From the NCBI GenBank assembly GCA_037179515.1, contig JAXCGZ010009464.1:61001-125000 (forward strand): a DNA stretch of 64,000 nt, written 5' to 3'. Below, piece after piece: positions 12,650 to 25,115 of the stretch. The notes under the pieces are model-generated. The model was not told the origin of the DNA. It ran no database searches and saw nothing but the letters and a program-made list of their open reading frames with translations. Source of the stretch: Halocaridina rubra (lineage: Eukaryota; Arthropoda; Malacostraca; Decapoda; Atyidae). How positions within the stretch are numbered: the first letter of the stretch is position 1; each line of letters opens with the position of its first letter. The translations under genes were made by a program, and so were the position numbers.

Positions 12650-13850
12650 TCTGGGACGTGCATGGTGGGGGGTGAGCAAGAGGATGCAAATGTTTTACCG
12701 CCTCTGTATGAGCTGATATCACCCTCGCATGCTATTTCCCTGACGATATTATATCGAAAATTGGTGTGCTCTTTGTTTTTATTGCTTTTTTCCATTATCT
12801 TCATAATATTCGATCGCATTAAGCGGTAGAAGAGGAGGAGGATGCGGGAGAACAAACCCCTATCGGTAAATGTTTTGCCACTTCCGTATCAGCTGATACT
12901 GATCACTATTCAGGCACAATATCTTACTCATAAAGTATTTATTTACTCACTCTACTTGGAGTTTATCTAAATTTCAAGATTATAGTACATATTACATATT
13001 TATATTCCTTGGTTCTGAACATTATTCTGTCTACTTTGAAAATCTACCGTGCTGCACGAAATCTAAAAGCGGTAAAAGAGGAGGAGGATGCGGGAGAACA
13101 AACCCCTATCAGCAAACGTTTTGTCACACCTCCGTATCAGCTGATGCACTCTCGCATGCTAGTTCCTCTGACGATATTATATAAAAAATTTGTTTGCTGT
13201 TTGTTCTTAGTGCTTTTTTTCAATTTTCTTCTTAATATTTGATCACATTAAGCGGTAGAAGAGGAGGAGGATGCGGGAGAACAAACCTCTATCGGCAAAC
13301 GTTTGGTCACACTTCCGTATCAGCTGATGCACCCTCGCACGCTATTTCCCTTATGATATTATATTGAAAATTTGTTTGCTGTTTGTTCTTAGTGCTTTTT
13401 TAAAATTTTCTTCATGATATTCGATCGCATTAAGCGGTAGAAGAGGAGGAGAATGCGGGAGAACAAACCTCTATCGTCAAACGTTTTGTCACACTTCTGT
13501 ATCAGCTGATGCACCCTCGCACGCTCTTCCCTGACGATATTATATAGAAAATTTGCTTGCTGTTCTTAATGCTTTTTTTCAATTTTCTTCATAATATTTG
13601 ATCGCATTAAGCGGTAGAAGAGGAGGAGGATGCGGGAGAATGAACCTCTATTGGCAAACGATTTGCCACTTCCGTATCATCTGATGCACGCTCGCACGCT
13701 ATTTCCCTGATGATATTATATTGAAAATATGTTTGCTGTTTGTTCATAATGCTTTTTTTCAATTTTCTTCATTATATCCAATTGCACTAAGCGGTAGAAG
13801 AGGAGGACGATGGCGGAAAGGGTGCCTCCTATGCAGTCAATTTTTACTAA
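12650..13850. repeat. ~180-bp satellite array
   Basis: The block AGAGGAGGAGGATGCGGGAG recurs near 12834, 13077, 13256, 13438, 13617 and 13796, and a diverged first unit starts near 12650. Spacing is 179-182 bases except for one longer interval (243). Each unit also holds a TATCAGCTGATG palindrome and a TTTTTCAATTTTCTTCAT segment. It lies inside the bZIP-gene intron. Confidence 0.88.
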
Positions 13851-13976
13851 AATGAAAATTTTTAGTTTTGATTTTTTTTTGCATGGGCGTTATTCGCGAA
13901 TTTCGTATTTTTTTACTATAATTTATTGGGGGCATTATTTCAATTTCGCAGTAAAAAAAATGCAGAAAAAGCAAAC

Positions 13977-14118
<142 letters not shown>

Positions 14119-14304
14119 GAGGGTTCGTGTCAGAAAAGGTATCTGGTTGTAAAATCTCCAATTAAAGCCAAACATAACTTGATGCAAAAGACCAATAAAA
14201 TTTAAGCACACTATAATATTTCTGTTTCAACAACACGTGGAGTTAAATACGAATAAAAATTCACAATGATATACGTGTACCATGAGAAAATCTATAAAGA
14301 TCCT

Positions 14305-14395
14305 GGAGCTTTCACTTGCTTAAACAGCAAGCTTCTTCAGCTGACTACTGAATCTTTAGCTGAAGAGGCTTGCTTTTCAAGCAAACAAAAGCTCC
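14305..14395. repeat. Imperfect 38-base inverted repeat (hairpin)
   Basis: Arm 14305-14342 (GGAGCTTTCACTTGCTTAAA onwards) is nearly complementary to 14358-14395 (ending CAAAAGCTCC), with a 15-base loop. It could be a small MITE remnant or a transcribed hairpin; it lies in the intron 140 bases upstream of exon 2. Confidence 0.75.
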
Positions 14396-14534
14396 TAAAT
14401 ATCTTATAGTTTTATCAGCATACGAGTATATTATTGCGGACTGTTATCTGGAGATATATGTGCTAAAACCGTGGTTATAGCCACATCGCAGCAGTGTTGC
14501 AACTTGTTCTAAAAATATTGTCTCATAATTTCAG

Positions 14535-15289
14535 AGCATGTGAGTGTTACTGCATTGAAACCACGACTTCAAATTCTAGTATGGTCTGAGGTAAAGGATA
14601 ATACAAATACTAATGGCTCTTCCCTCCAAGAGCCTCAGCCTCCGACTCAAGCTACACACTTCAGAGAAGCAACTGATTCTTTGCCTAAACAGGAAAGGAC
14701 GAATACTTCCCAAGTCGATGTTCCATCAACACCGGTTCATATTGTGACTGGTCCTTATACCAAACCAAGGCAATTAGCTCCAATACCTAAGGTTCCTCCA
14801 GAGGATGCTTTACTACCATCTGATGTTGGAAAGAAAAAAGAGTTTCTTTGGCAGAGAACTGAAAAGTGTGATGACCCAGAAGAAGAAAAACGTCGACTTG
14901 ATGCCAGAAAAGCAAGGCATCATAGGGTTATGGAGAAGGAAAAAAAACAAAATCTGCAGAAAAAATTAGAAGATGCTGTGAAAGAGAGAGATGAGTTAAG
15001 AGAAAAGATTCAAATACAAGAAAAAACAGGGCGAGAGAGAAAGCTTATCTTGCTTTTAGAAAAGACACTTCAGAAAAATAAAACTCTAGAAATGGAAAAC
15101 AAAATTCTTAGACATAGTCTCTCTGAAGTGCTTAAAGGGAACTTGCAACTAGTTATAAATAAAGAAGAAACAGCAGGTTCTACACACAATGTGTCTGAGC
15201 TTGTTCAGGTTCCGCTTAATCCATCTGTCCTTTACGATTGTGATATGCCTGTCCAGATTTCACAAGATGTTCCCTCGGTCAGCTTGTGA
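14535..15289 (+). CDS. bZIP-like protein, exon 2 (basic region and coiled coil)
   Basis: After acceptor ATTTCAG the frame E-H-V-S-V-T continues exon 1 and runs to TGA at 15287-15289. The first ~110 residues are Pro/Ser/Thr-rich and disordered. Then comes KRRLDARKARHHRVMEKEKK followed by a long Lys/Glu/Leu coiled coil. The spacing D-x7-R-x9-L-x6-A-x6-L is exactly that of a bZIP domain (N-x7-R/K-x9-L-x6-L-x6-L), but the normally invariant Asn is Asp. A second zipper-like stretch contains LEMENKILRHSL. It probably acts in the nucleus as a transcription factor or a dominant-negative partner. Alternatively it is simply a charged coiled-coil protein. Confidence 0.75.
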
Positions 15290-15335
15290 GTTCAGAGCAA
15301 TCTGCCAATATTTAGCTTATAACCATATATTTTCC

Positions 15336-15510
15336 CCCTGAGGGAGGGGGTGAATATATTTCCTGCATGTTCCCCTGTGTGTTGCAAAAGTCGACTGAAT
15401 GGGATGGAGCGAGAGGGCTGCGAGTCCCTTCCTCTGTATTTTTTTCCCAAAGAGAGTGTATTTTGCTTTGGCTCTGACACCCCCTTATAAAGGGGAATAT
15501 GGCTCTTGTC
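15336..15510 (+). repeat. Short element resembling the two ends of LINE family B
   Basis: A relative of 8125-8262, lying in the predicted 3' UTR. It starts CCCCCTGAGGGAGGGGGTGA, has the TGTGTTGCAAAAGTCGACTG block, and ends ACCCCCTTATAAAGGGGAAT. GATA repeats follow. Confidence 0.6.
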
Positions 15511-15662
15511 TATAGATAGATATATTATGGATACAGATAAGGACAATGGAGATGAGACATTTTAAGTGGACTAGTTTTAAGGTTATTTTGAATTTAATAT
15601 TTTGATAATTTTTCATTAATATTCAATGAAGCGTCTTGATGGATCTTAATTTTGATAGATAC

Positions 15663-15668
15663 AATAAA
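15663..15668 (+). terminator. Candidate poly(A) signal of the bZIP-like gene
   Basis: AATAAA, 374 bases after the stop codon, is the first canonical signal downstream. Confidence 0.45.
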
Positions 15669-15712
15669 CTGTGGAAGTTGTCATGACAATTTATGGAATA
15701 TATATATAATCA

Positions 15713-16560
<848 letters not shown>

Positions 16561-16563
16561 TAG

Positions 16564-17232
16564 CAAGAGGCTCTAACCCTATCTACCTCTTTCTTTATTT
16601 CATCTTCTAAACAAGAAGATAAAAACAAACAGCTGAATGACAACCTAAAAGAATTAGATGTTAGTTCACTGTTCTCTTCTGAGAGAGACGAGATTGCTGC
16701 TTGGCATGTCCAGATTAAGGAAAACATTGAACAGTTCAGAAAAGAGTTCCAGGAGCTGAATATGGAAAATGATGTCATGAAAACTTCCTTTGCTGATGCA
16801 CTAAAGGGGAATGTGGCAGTAAAAGAGGCTGTAAAGGTGGTGGCACTGGAAAACATACAAACAGTTGACTATAAAGAGACAGTAATTGAAAAAATGAAAG
16901 ACGTTGTGATGGAAAGGGCAAACCCACTCATCAGACAGGCACTTGATAAGGAGAAGACAGTGGTAATCTCAGGCATAAGCGAATCCCAGGAGCCAACATG
17001 GCAGGGGAGACTTGAAGAAAATAAAGCTAGGGTTGTAGACCTGATTAGAAAGCTTGGAGTAGTATGTGGTCCTGAGGATATTGTAAACATACACCAACTA
17101 GGTAAATATTCGAGGGAAGGAAAGCCGAGACCAACAGAAGTAACCTTTGAGAGAGGGGAAACATATAGGGAAATATTGTTGAGAAAAAAAAAGTCTAAAA
17201 GACCTTCAAGAATTCAAAGAAGTGTTCATTAG
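16564..17232 (+). pseudogene. Family A LINE ORF1 (nucleic-acid-binding protein), degenerate
   Basis: A frame open from just after a TAG at 16561 reads through coiled-coil-like sequence (QLNDNLKELDVSSLFSSERD) and an ATG at 16762. It then enters a domain with KTVVISGISESQEPTW, the beta-strand motif of CR1/Jockey-type ORF1 RNA-binding (RRM-like) domains. The frame breaks near 17200; its continuation (FIRRYRTQEEMGKIKNLL) is in another frame at 17222-17407. ORF1 proteins coat the LINE RNA and chaperone integration. Confidence 0.7.
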
Positions 17233-17406
17233 ACGATACAGAACACAAGAAGAGATGGGAAAGATCAAAAACTTGTTGCAAGAGGCAAGAAGGTTAAATG
17301 ATGAAAGAAATGAAGAAGAGGAGAAAAATTTTCATTACAGAGTTCTTCCAGACAAAGGGGAGATAAAGAAGATAATGACAGAAGATCAGGGGATGGGGCC
17401 TCATTA

Positions 17407-18291
17407 AGATTGTTATACACAAATGCTGATGGATTAGCTGGTAAGGCAGTAGAATTAAAAGATAGGATTCACAACAGTAAGGCAGATATAGTAGCAATTA
17501 CAGAGACTAAGTTGAGTGAGGACATAAACAGTGTCACAGTTTTTCCTAAGGGCTTCAGAATACTAAGGGTTGAAAGATCTGAGAGGACTGGTGGAGGGAT
17601 AGCACTGCTCATAAGTGAAAGGATTCAAGTTGAAGAAATAAACTTGGCTATAGAAAGTGAGTTCAAGGAATTTCTTGTTGCTCGCATGAATACTGGGTCA
17701 GAGAGCATTATAATAACTGTTGTATACAACCCACCAAGGAACCAAAATAGGCTTGAAGTTTATGAGGAAAGTCATATAGGTACTATTGAAGTCATAAACT
17801 CAGTTGTTAACATGGCACGGGAAAAAAAATGTAGGATTTTGATTATGGGAGACTTTAATCATAAGGAGATAGATTGGATAAATCTTGACCCACACAGTGG
17901 TGAGGACTCATTTGGGGCAAGATTCCTAGATTGCGTACAAGGGAATTTCCTACACCAACATGTAATGGAACCAACAAGGGCCAGGGGTGGGGATGAGCCA
18001 TCACTACTTGATCTAGTGTTCACAGATAATGTGTTGGATATTGAAAAAATTGAGTATGAACCACCAATTGGAAAGAGTGACCACTGCGTGTTGTTGATGG
18101 AGTATATCATTGAAGATATTCTTCCTGTGAGTAGAGGCACTGAGGACATGAGGAGGAACTATCCGAAAGGAGATTACATCAAAATGAATGAGCTTTTTGC
18201 AGTTCTTGACTGGAGAACCTTATTTTACAACAAATCTGTACAAGAAATGTATGACATCTTTTGTTCATGCCAGAGAGAAATGGTTCGATAA
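17407..18291 (+). pseudogene. Family A LINE ORF2, APE endonuclease part
   Basis: An open frame from about 17410 starts LYTNADGLAGK and contains the endonuclease motifs AITETKL, ILIMGDFNHKEIDW, LLDLVFTD and GKSDHCVLL. Together these are the catalytic residues of an AP-endonuclease-like domain. It covers about 240 residues and then loses frame near 18280; the RT domain continues in frame +2 and then +3. It nicks target DNA for target-primed reverse transcription. This copy is broken by frameshifts, so it is inactive as it stands. Confidence 0.9.
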
Positions 18292-19610
18292 TGGGTGTAA
18301 AAGAGCTAAGGAGTGGAGAGACAAATGCTGGAAAAGGTATAGGAGGAGAAAAAACATAAATGCCTGGCAAACCTACAAAAGAGCAAGAAATGACTACCTA
18401 AGTAAAAGGAGAGAGGCAGAGAGAGACTATGAGAGGGACATCACCAGGAAGGCTAAAGAAAATCCCAAGCTTTTCCACAGCTTTATCAGAGGAAAACTGA
18501 AGGTAAAAGAACAGGTTTTAATGCTAAAGAGAGCGGATGGAAGCATCACTGAGACGGATGAAGAGATCTGCAAAGAATTGAACAAGGAGTTTCAGTCAGT
18601 ATTTACAGTAGAAAATACCCCACCCCCTCAGATTGCAGTGATAGAAGCTCAAGGGCCGGTATTAGAGAACATCAACCTTACAGCCACAGAGGTATGCAAA
18701 GCGCTGATGGATTTAGATGTTCATAAAGCTACAGGTCCCGATGACATATCCCCTCATGTGCTTAAAAAATGCGCAAACTCAATATCAGTGGCACTAAGTA
18801 TCATATTTAAAAAGTCACTGGAGTCAGGGGAGATTCCAAGATGCTGGAAACAAGCAAATGTGATACCTATCTTCAAAAAGGGAAGGAGGGATACGGCTCT
18901 GAACTATAGACCAGTTTCCTTGACCGGCATAGTTTGCAAAGTTATGGAGAAACTACTAAGGAAACATATCTCTTCACTTGGAATCCTTCAACTTTTTGTC
19001 AGTGAGGCAACATGGCTTCAGAGAAGGTAGATCAACAGTAACAAACTTATTAGAATTTTATGATGAGGTAAGCCAAATCTTACAGGAAAGAGAGGGCTGG
19101 GCAGATTGCATATTCCTAGACTTCCAGAAAGCATTTGACACTGTTCCACATCGGAGACTTATTAGGAAGCTGCAATCAATGGCTAGAAAAGGTGGAAATG
19201 TTTTGGAATGGATAAAAACTTACTTAGAAGGAAGGGAACAGAGGGTTAGAGTAAGACACTCGGTGTCTGAATGGAGAAGAGTTAGTAGTGGAGTTCCACA
19301 GGGTTCAGTTTTAGGGCCACTTTTGTTCCTTGTATATGTAAATGACCTACCAGAGTCTGTAAATTCATTCATGAATATGTGTGCAGATGATGCAAAGATT
19401 GTGAAGAAAGTAAAAAACGAGAACAATGGTAGAGAACTTCAGGAGGATCTAAATAATCTGCATGAGTGGTCAGAAAAGTGGCTAATGAAATTCAATACTT
19501 CAAAATGTAAAGTAAAGCACATAAATAAAAAAACATTTAAACAATATTTGAAACAAAAGCATAAAGTATATGTGAGATGCACCATACAGGCATCATGCAC
19601 ATTAAGCTAA
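18188..19610 (+). pseudogene. Family A LINE ORF2, reverse transcriptase part
   Basis: Two overlapping frames (18188-19030 and 18978-19610) carry the RT fingers and palm: HKATGPDDISPHVL, CWKQANVIPIFKKGRRDTA, NYRPVSLT, FLDFQKAFDTVPH (first catalytic Asp), SSGVPQGSVLGPLL and CADDAKIV. The FADD motif reads CADD. The frame shifts near 19010. The homology to other family A copies stops at about 19516 (after NTSKCKV), so the C-terminal tail and 3' UTR are lost. Confidence 0.92.
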
Positions 19611-19612
19611 AG

Positions 19613-19794
19613 GCATTATATACGTCCTACATTGTACAAATTATACAGTATATCATTTCTTACTATTTACACTGCAGTTAATAGGGTAAACTTAAAACTT
19701 TACTACGGCGCTAATCAGGTACATAAAAAAAAAGAGCATGTATATGATGGTTAAAAAGTACTATAAACCTACCATAAACAATACATACAGTATA
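19613..19794. other. Unassigned spacer between LINE copies
   Basis: A/T-rich sequence with nothing recognised. Confidence 0.5.
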
Positions 19795-22700
19795 TACTTA
19801 CTTCCTGAGGGATGGTTTGGAATATTGCCTCCGTGTTCCCCTCCTCTGTGTTGTCATCCTACTAATAGGAAATGTGGGGTATTCCGGCAGGAGATATCCA
19901 GTCAGAACCCTAGTAATTGGGTCTCTAAATGTACGTAGTTGTGGTGTAAGTGAAAGCAAGAGGAAGGAGATAAGGCATATGTTTGTGGAGGGAAAGATGG
20001 ATGTGCATGCACTCAGAGAAACTAAAAGTGAATGGTGAGGTGACATTTGGGAGTGTGGTAGGTAGGGTATCTGGAGTTGAGAGAGGGTGAGGATGAGAGA
20101 TAGTGGCTTTGTTAGTACGTGAAGAGATAAATGAGTGTGTGGTGGAATGGAAGGAAGAATTCTCTCAAATAATAGTGACTAAATTGAGAATGGGATGCGA
20201 GGTTTTGGGAGTTTGTGAGAGCATATGGCTCTGGCAGTGAAAGAAGTAAAAAAGATGAAAGAAAAAAAAAAGAGAATAATCTTAGATGAAATTAAACGAG
20301 TGTATGGAAGACATGGGAATGAATGTGTATGTGGTGTTGATGGGAGATTTGAATGCTATAACGAGTGGATGGAGCCATTGGGAAGTATGGAGTGCCTGTT
20401 AGGAATTAGAGTGGAGAGGAAATGACAGAAATGTGCAATAAGAGAGAGAGATGTTAATTGCCAATATTGTAAGTAGATATGTTGTAGTCTACAAGAGGGT
20501 GCTTGAAAGAGTACTGGATGTGAATGTACTGAGAGGAGCGAGTGGCAGAATATCTGATCATTTTTGAGTGGAAAGTAGAGTGTGAGTGTGGGAGAAAAGT
20601 GGACAAGGAGGAGAAACAAGAGAGGTGTTCAAAGTAAGTGAACTGAATAAGAAAGAGAAAAACTGTGAATATGTGGAATGGAGTGAGAGAGAAAATTTAG
20701 AAGGAAATTGAAGAATAATGGAGTTGTTTCAAGGAGGGAATTATGACGTATACAGAGGCAGTGTGTTGAAGGAGACTAATAGATGGAAGTAAAAGGAAAG
20801 GTAGTGAATGATGGAATGAGAAGGTGACTGCAATAATAGCTGAAAAGAAGCAAGTATTTGAGGTATGGTTGCAGACAACTAATGTACAGTAAAGGCATAT
20901 GAATGGCATAGTGAAAACATGGTGAGGGAGGCAAAAAGAGAAGAAAATGGAAGGTGGAGTAGGAACTTGCCAGAAAATGTTGAAAGGAATAAAAAGATTA
21001 TTTTGGAAGGAAGTGAAAAGAGTGTGGAAAGGTGAGCCTGGTAGGGAGGAAAGGGTGAAAGGAGAAGATTGGCAATTGCTAGTAGATGAAATAAGGTGAG
21101 AGAAAGATGGGCTGAGTATATCAAGGCATTCCTAATTGAGGAAGATGCCTCTGGCAAGTACAGTGGTAACACACTGGCTTCGTATTCATGAGGTCGGCAG
21201 ATCGAGCCTCATCCAGGCAAGAGAGTATAAGCTGTTTACTGCTGTGGCTGGGCACTACAGTGGGGGGTTGGAGCTTGCCCCAGCTGACATTCTGAGGAGC
21301 ATGTCAGATGGATATCGGAGCTGAAACCTGGCAAACATTACCTTTACCTTTAATAGAGAGGCACAGATTATGGCTGTGGGAAATGAATGGAGAATGCCAA
21401 TATTAGGTGACGAGAAGGCTAGCGAAATAACAAAAGAGGAGGTATATATGGGAGTGAGAGCAATGAAAGCAGGTAAAGCACCAGGGATAGATGGGTGTCA
21501 TGCTGAATGCTTGTCAGGTGGATAGGCATTAGTAATGGTTGTTGATTGGTTTTTTTTTTTTTATAAAAAAGGGAGGGTCCCAGTTGATTGGAGGAGTGCA
21601 TGTGTATTTCCACTTTATAAAGTACAAGGAAAGGAGAAAGTATTAGTATTGTAGTTTAAGAGGAACCAATTTGTTGAGTGTAGTTGGTAGTATATGGAAG
21701 AGTTTTAATTGAGGAAATTAGGAAAGGTACTGAGATATTGATTGGGGAAGAACAGAGTGGGTTCAGGAGAGGAAGAGGATATGTGGATCAGGTGTTTGTG
21801 GTCGGAAAAATGTGTGAAAAGCTCTTAAATATAGATAGGAATGCGTTTTTTTTTTTTTTTGGACTTAGAGAAAGCAAAGGGAAGGGTTGACAGTGAGGTA
21901 TTTTGGAGTGTGTTGCAATTGCATGGAATAAGTGGAAGTTTGTTGAATGCAGTGAAAAGTTTTTACATGAATAGTAGAGCATGTTTGATAGTAGGGAATG
22001 GTAAGAGTGCTTGGTGTTAAATGAATGTAGAGTTACGTCAAGGTTGTGTAATGTCGCCGTGGTTATTTATTGTGCATATGGATGGAGTGGTAAGAGAAGT
22101 AAATAAATGATTATTAAACAGAAGCTTGGAATAAGTGGGTAAATATGGAAGGTTGTGGAAAGTGAATCAATTGATATTCATGGATGACACAGCACTGGTG
22201 GCTTTTACTGAGAATAAACCTAATCATTTGGGGCCTGAGGTTGCAAGGGTGTGTGAAAGAAGAAAGTTGTGGGTGAATATTGGTAAATGTAAAGTTATGA
22301 GATGCACGAGGAGTGTTAATGTTGACAGATTGAATGTAGGAGTGAATGGGGAGTTGCTTAAAGAAGTTGAGAGTTTTAAGAATCTGGGATTGCACATATC
22401 AAGGAATGGATGAGTGGATACAGAGGTAAATCATAGAGTGAAGGAAGCAAGTAATTGTTTAGGTGGGTTGAGAAGTGTGATAAGAAATAGGTATTTAAAA
22501 GTGAATGCAAAGAGAAAGATATATTAAAGTATGATTGTGCCGACAGTATTGCATGGAGCAGAGACTGGGAATGCAAAAGAGGATGGAAAGAAGAATTTGA
22601 ATGTAATAGAGATGATGCGAAAGAGGTATGATTGGTATATTTAGAATAGATATAGTAAGAAATTAGGAGCTCAGGCTAGATCAGAGAGTATTGAGTTGGT

Positions 22701-23000
22701 TTGGACATATGGAGAGGATGAGTGTTGAACGAATATCGAAGAAAGTGTGGAGTGCAGAGGTGGTTGGAGTTAGGCCAATAGAAAGACCTAGTACGAGATG
22801 GATGGATGGCGTGAAAAGGGTATCGGATGCACGTGGAGTATTAGTGGAACAGAAAAGAGAGCATGCAAGAAATAGGTTTGAGTGGAGGAAGATTGTATAC
22901 AGATGGCACAGGCAAAAGGGATTTCTTTCACCTGCTAACTTAGTGAATTGTGATGGACAGGTTTGAGGGGAGTTGCTATGTGATGAAACTGTGGAGGTAA
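19795..23000 (+). mobile_element. RTE-like LINE (family B), old copy with nested SINE
   Basis: A colinear but stop- and frameshift-ridden relative of the element at 38.28-41.6 kb. It has a leader with CCTCCGTGTTCCCC, an endonuclease start (IGSLNVRSCGVSESKRKEIR), RT fragments (EEQSGFRRGRGYVDQVF; MDDTALVAFTENK) and a C-terminal block (MSWFGHMERMSVERISKKVW) near 22691. A SINE interrupts it at about 21147. Decay suggests an old insertion. Confidence 0.85.
21147..21350 (+). mobile_element. tRNA-derived SINE (family S2) nested in the LINE
   Basis: The head GCCTCTGGCAAGTACAGTGG with B-box-like GATCGAGCC is followed by a body with GTGGCTGGGCACTACAGTGG and a CCTTTACCTTTA tail. It splits the family B sequence: GAGGAAGAT on the left and AATAGAGAGGCA on the right are contiguous in the 39.7-kb copy. 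It is a different family from the S1 SINE. Confidence 0.75.
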
Positions 23001-23045
23001 TCTAGCTGCAGCTACCAGGTTTCATCCAGAATGTCCTTGCCAGCT

Positions 23046-23436
23046 TTTTTTTTTTTATGAGTGTGACACCGGGACAGGCAAAAAAACTGCCCTCATCAAT
23101 AAAGACCCAAGCACAAGTAAACATTAGGACAAAGGAAAAGAAAAAGGCTATGGATAAGGCAGATATGAGTTAATGATACACAAAGGAAAAAGGTTAGATC
23201 GAAAAAATAGTCAAAGTATTGAGGACCAAGAGATACGGAGGATCAGGCCATGAGATAACGATAGATCTGCTTTTTGCAAGAAGATAGGTCATAAAAATTT
23301 AGAGAGACAGAGGGAGGAAGAGAGTTCCAGAGTCTGGAGGTAGATGGGAAGAAGCAGTCGCTGCACCAACCAATCCGCGAGCTTCAAATCTCCACACAGT
23401 ACCTGTGAGATGAGGCCATTTGGCGAGTGTTAGGCG
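23046..23436 (-). mobile_element. LINE family C, 5'-truncated 3' end
   Basis: The minus strand matches the last ~400 bases of the family C LINE (32060-32455), including the terminal block CCTGTCCCGGTGTCACACTC and an A-rich tail (T run at 23046-23056). It abuts the copia remnant. Confidence 0.85.
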
Positions 23437-24460
23437 GCCTTGACTACTTTGCCAAAACCAACTGCATTTAAAGAATGCCCATCACCTAAGGCCACAGAAA
23501 TGGTTTTCCTATCACTATATTCTGTAAAAGAATTCTTATCATTACACATGTGACATCTGACAACAGAATCTACAATCCATGTGTCAACCATGACAACTTC
23601 ACCACAAGCTGACTTAGCATGGACTGCAAGCAACCCCGCACTCTCATCACTTTCATATTTAGTTTCAGCACTATTTGATTTTTCTTTAAAGCTAGGCTTA
23701 GTAGGCCAAGAATCATTTTTCAAAAACCAACAATTCTTTTTAATATGCCCTGGTTTACCAAAGATATGACATATAAAAATATTCTTAGGCTTAGATTTCT
23801 TGGCGTCATAGGCCTTTTCTTGCTTGAAATTGACATTTGAGCTACCACTCTCTTAAGACAAACATTTTCATTCCTCATGCAGTAACCTTTCAATCACAGT
23901 TTCTAATCCTGGTACTTTAAAACTAGCTTCCAGTGATGTGCCTAAAATATTATATGAATCTAGTAGGCTAGCTAAAAGATAAACTACTCTATCCTCTTCA
24001 CTAACAGAATCTCCAATAGCAAACAGTTCATCAAATATTTCAGTCATAGCTTTTATATGATTCTGTACTGAACTGCATTCTCTTAACCCTAAAGAAAATG
24101 ATTTTCTATGCAAATGCAATTTATTAGACTATGTTTTCTTCTGGAATTGGTTACAAAGTTTTTTCCAAGCTTCTTGGGGATCTTTTGGATCACCAATTAT
24201 ATAAAGTAGTTTTGTGTTAATGGCTAATACAATAATAGACAATGTTTTATTTCTCCTAACAACATATTTCCTGTAATTAGTAGTGTCTGATGACTTAGGA
24301 AAAGTCTCAGTTCCCTCTACCAGGCCCCAAACATCTTCTCTAATGAGGGCCATTCTAACCTGAACTTTCCAGGTAGCATAATTAGTGCCATCCAGAGGCA
24401 CAATGACACTTTTCAAATCGGCCATTTCAAAAACTAAAGGCACTTGAAGACTTACCACAA
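23437..24460 (-). pseudogene. Ty1/copia-like gag and protease remnant
   Basis: Minus-strand frames at 24129-24458 (LDGTNYATWKVQVRMALIRE, the copia gag N-terminal motif) and 23868-24119 (gag continuation) are followed by 23430-23723, which contains the protease region VDTWIVDSVVRCHMCND. The catalytic D-S/T-G triad has become DSV, so the protease is dead. A stop separates the two gag frames. RT and integrase are absent; the sequence ends at the LINE fragment at 23436. The start is the minus-strand ATG at about 24425 (MADLKSV). Confidence 0.82.
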
Positions 24461-24557
24461 TTCACTAGGCTAGGCTAGTCATCTGGGTTACTTTACCATC
24501 GGAAGCTAATTGTTAGCCTAGGGTACTGCTGGTTACTGGTAGGCTAGGAAATCATTC

Positions 24558-24747
24558 TGTTATGATATAAGTGATCTAATCCTTTATTGATAATAAGGTT
24601 ATTCCCTTTATCGCACCTCTTTTGTTTTCATTGTACTTCTACCTATTTGGTTTCTAATGTTTATATTGATTGAGCCAACCGGCACACATCTTGCAACAAT
24701 AAACTGGAAGCCATGATATACGCTCATTATTAATACAAACCTTTACA
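24558..24747 (+). repeat. 5' LTR of the gypsy element
   Basis: 190 bases starting TGTTATGATATAAGTGATC and ending AAACCTTTACA, with the canonical TG...CA ends. It matches 27808-27997 base for base as far as I can read. AATAAA near 24699 may be its poly(A) signal. Confidence 0.95.
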
Positions 24748-24766
24748 TTTGGCGACGAGTAAACCC
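24748..24766 (+). promoter_or_regulatory. Putative primer-binding site
   Basis: TTTGGCGACGAGTAAACCC directly follows the 5' LTR. A TGGCGAC-type start is common for gypsy-group primer-binding sites; the tRNA cannot be named from sequence alone. Confidence 0.5.
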
Positions 24767-25115
24767 TTCATGGATATGGGAAACCTCTCGAGTTTGGTTA
24801 TATTACTGGCTTAAATAGATTCGCCTTGCAAGATTTCTGGTAGGTGCCAAATGTTTTGTTTGCCGACGCCAGGATTAGGCTACCATGGTTATGCCTAATT
24901 GGATCCTGGATTGATGCTGCGTGATTCACCTTGACTAGGCTAGTGTTGGATTTAAGCCTAGGTGCCCTGTATGATGTTGCTGCAGTTTTGGGCGCATGTT
25001 TCTTCAAGCCTAGCATACGTTTTTGCTACCCTAGCATATCGAATTGTCGGTTGTTTGGGTGCTACATTAGCCTAAGTGTTTGTGGATACTGGTAATATTA
25101 CAGAATAGGTCCGCA

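Noticed and set aside
12650..13850. CRISPR array
   Set aside because: The ~180-bp units are contiguous diverged monomers without unique spacers, and the genome is eukaryotic.
17222..18370. Host endonuclease/exonuclease/phosphatase gene
   Set aside because: The domain is followed in order by a LINE reverse transcriptase and shares the family A context, so it belongs to the retrotransposon.
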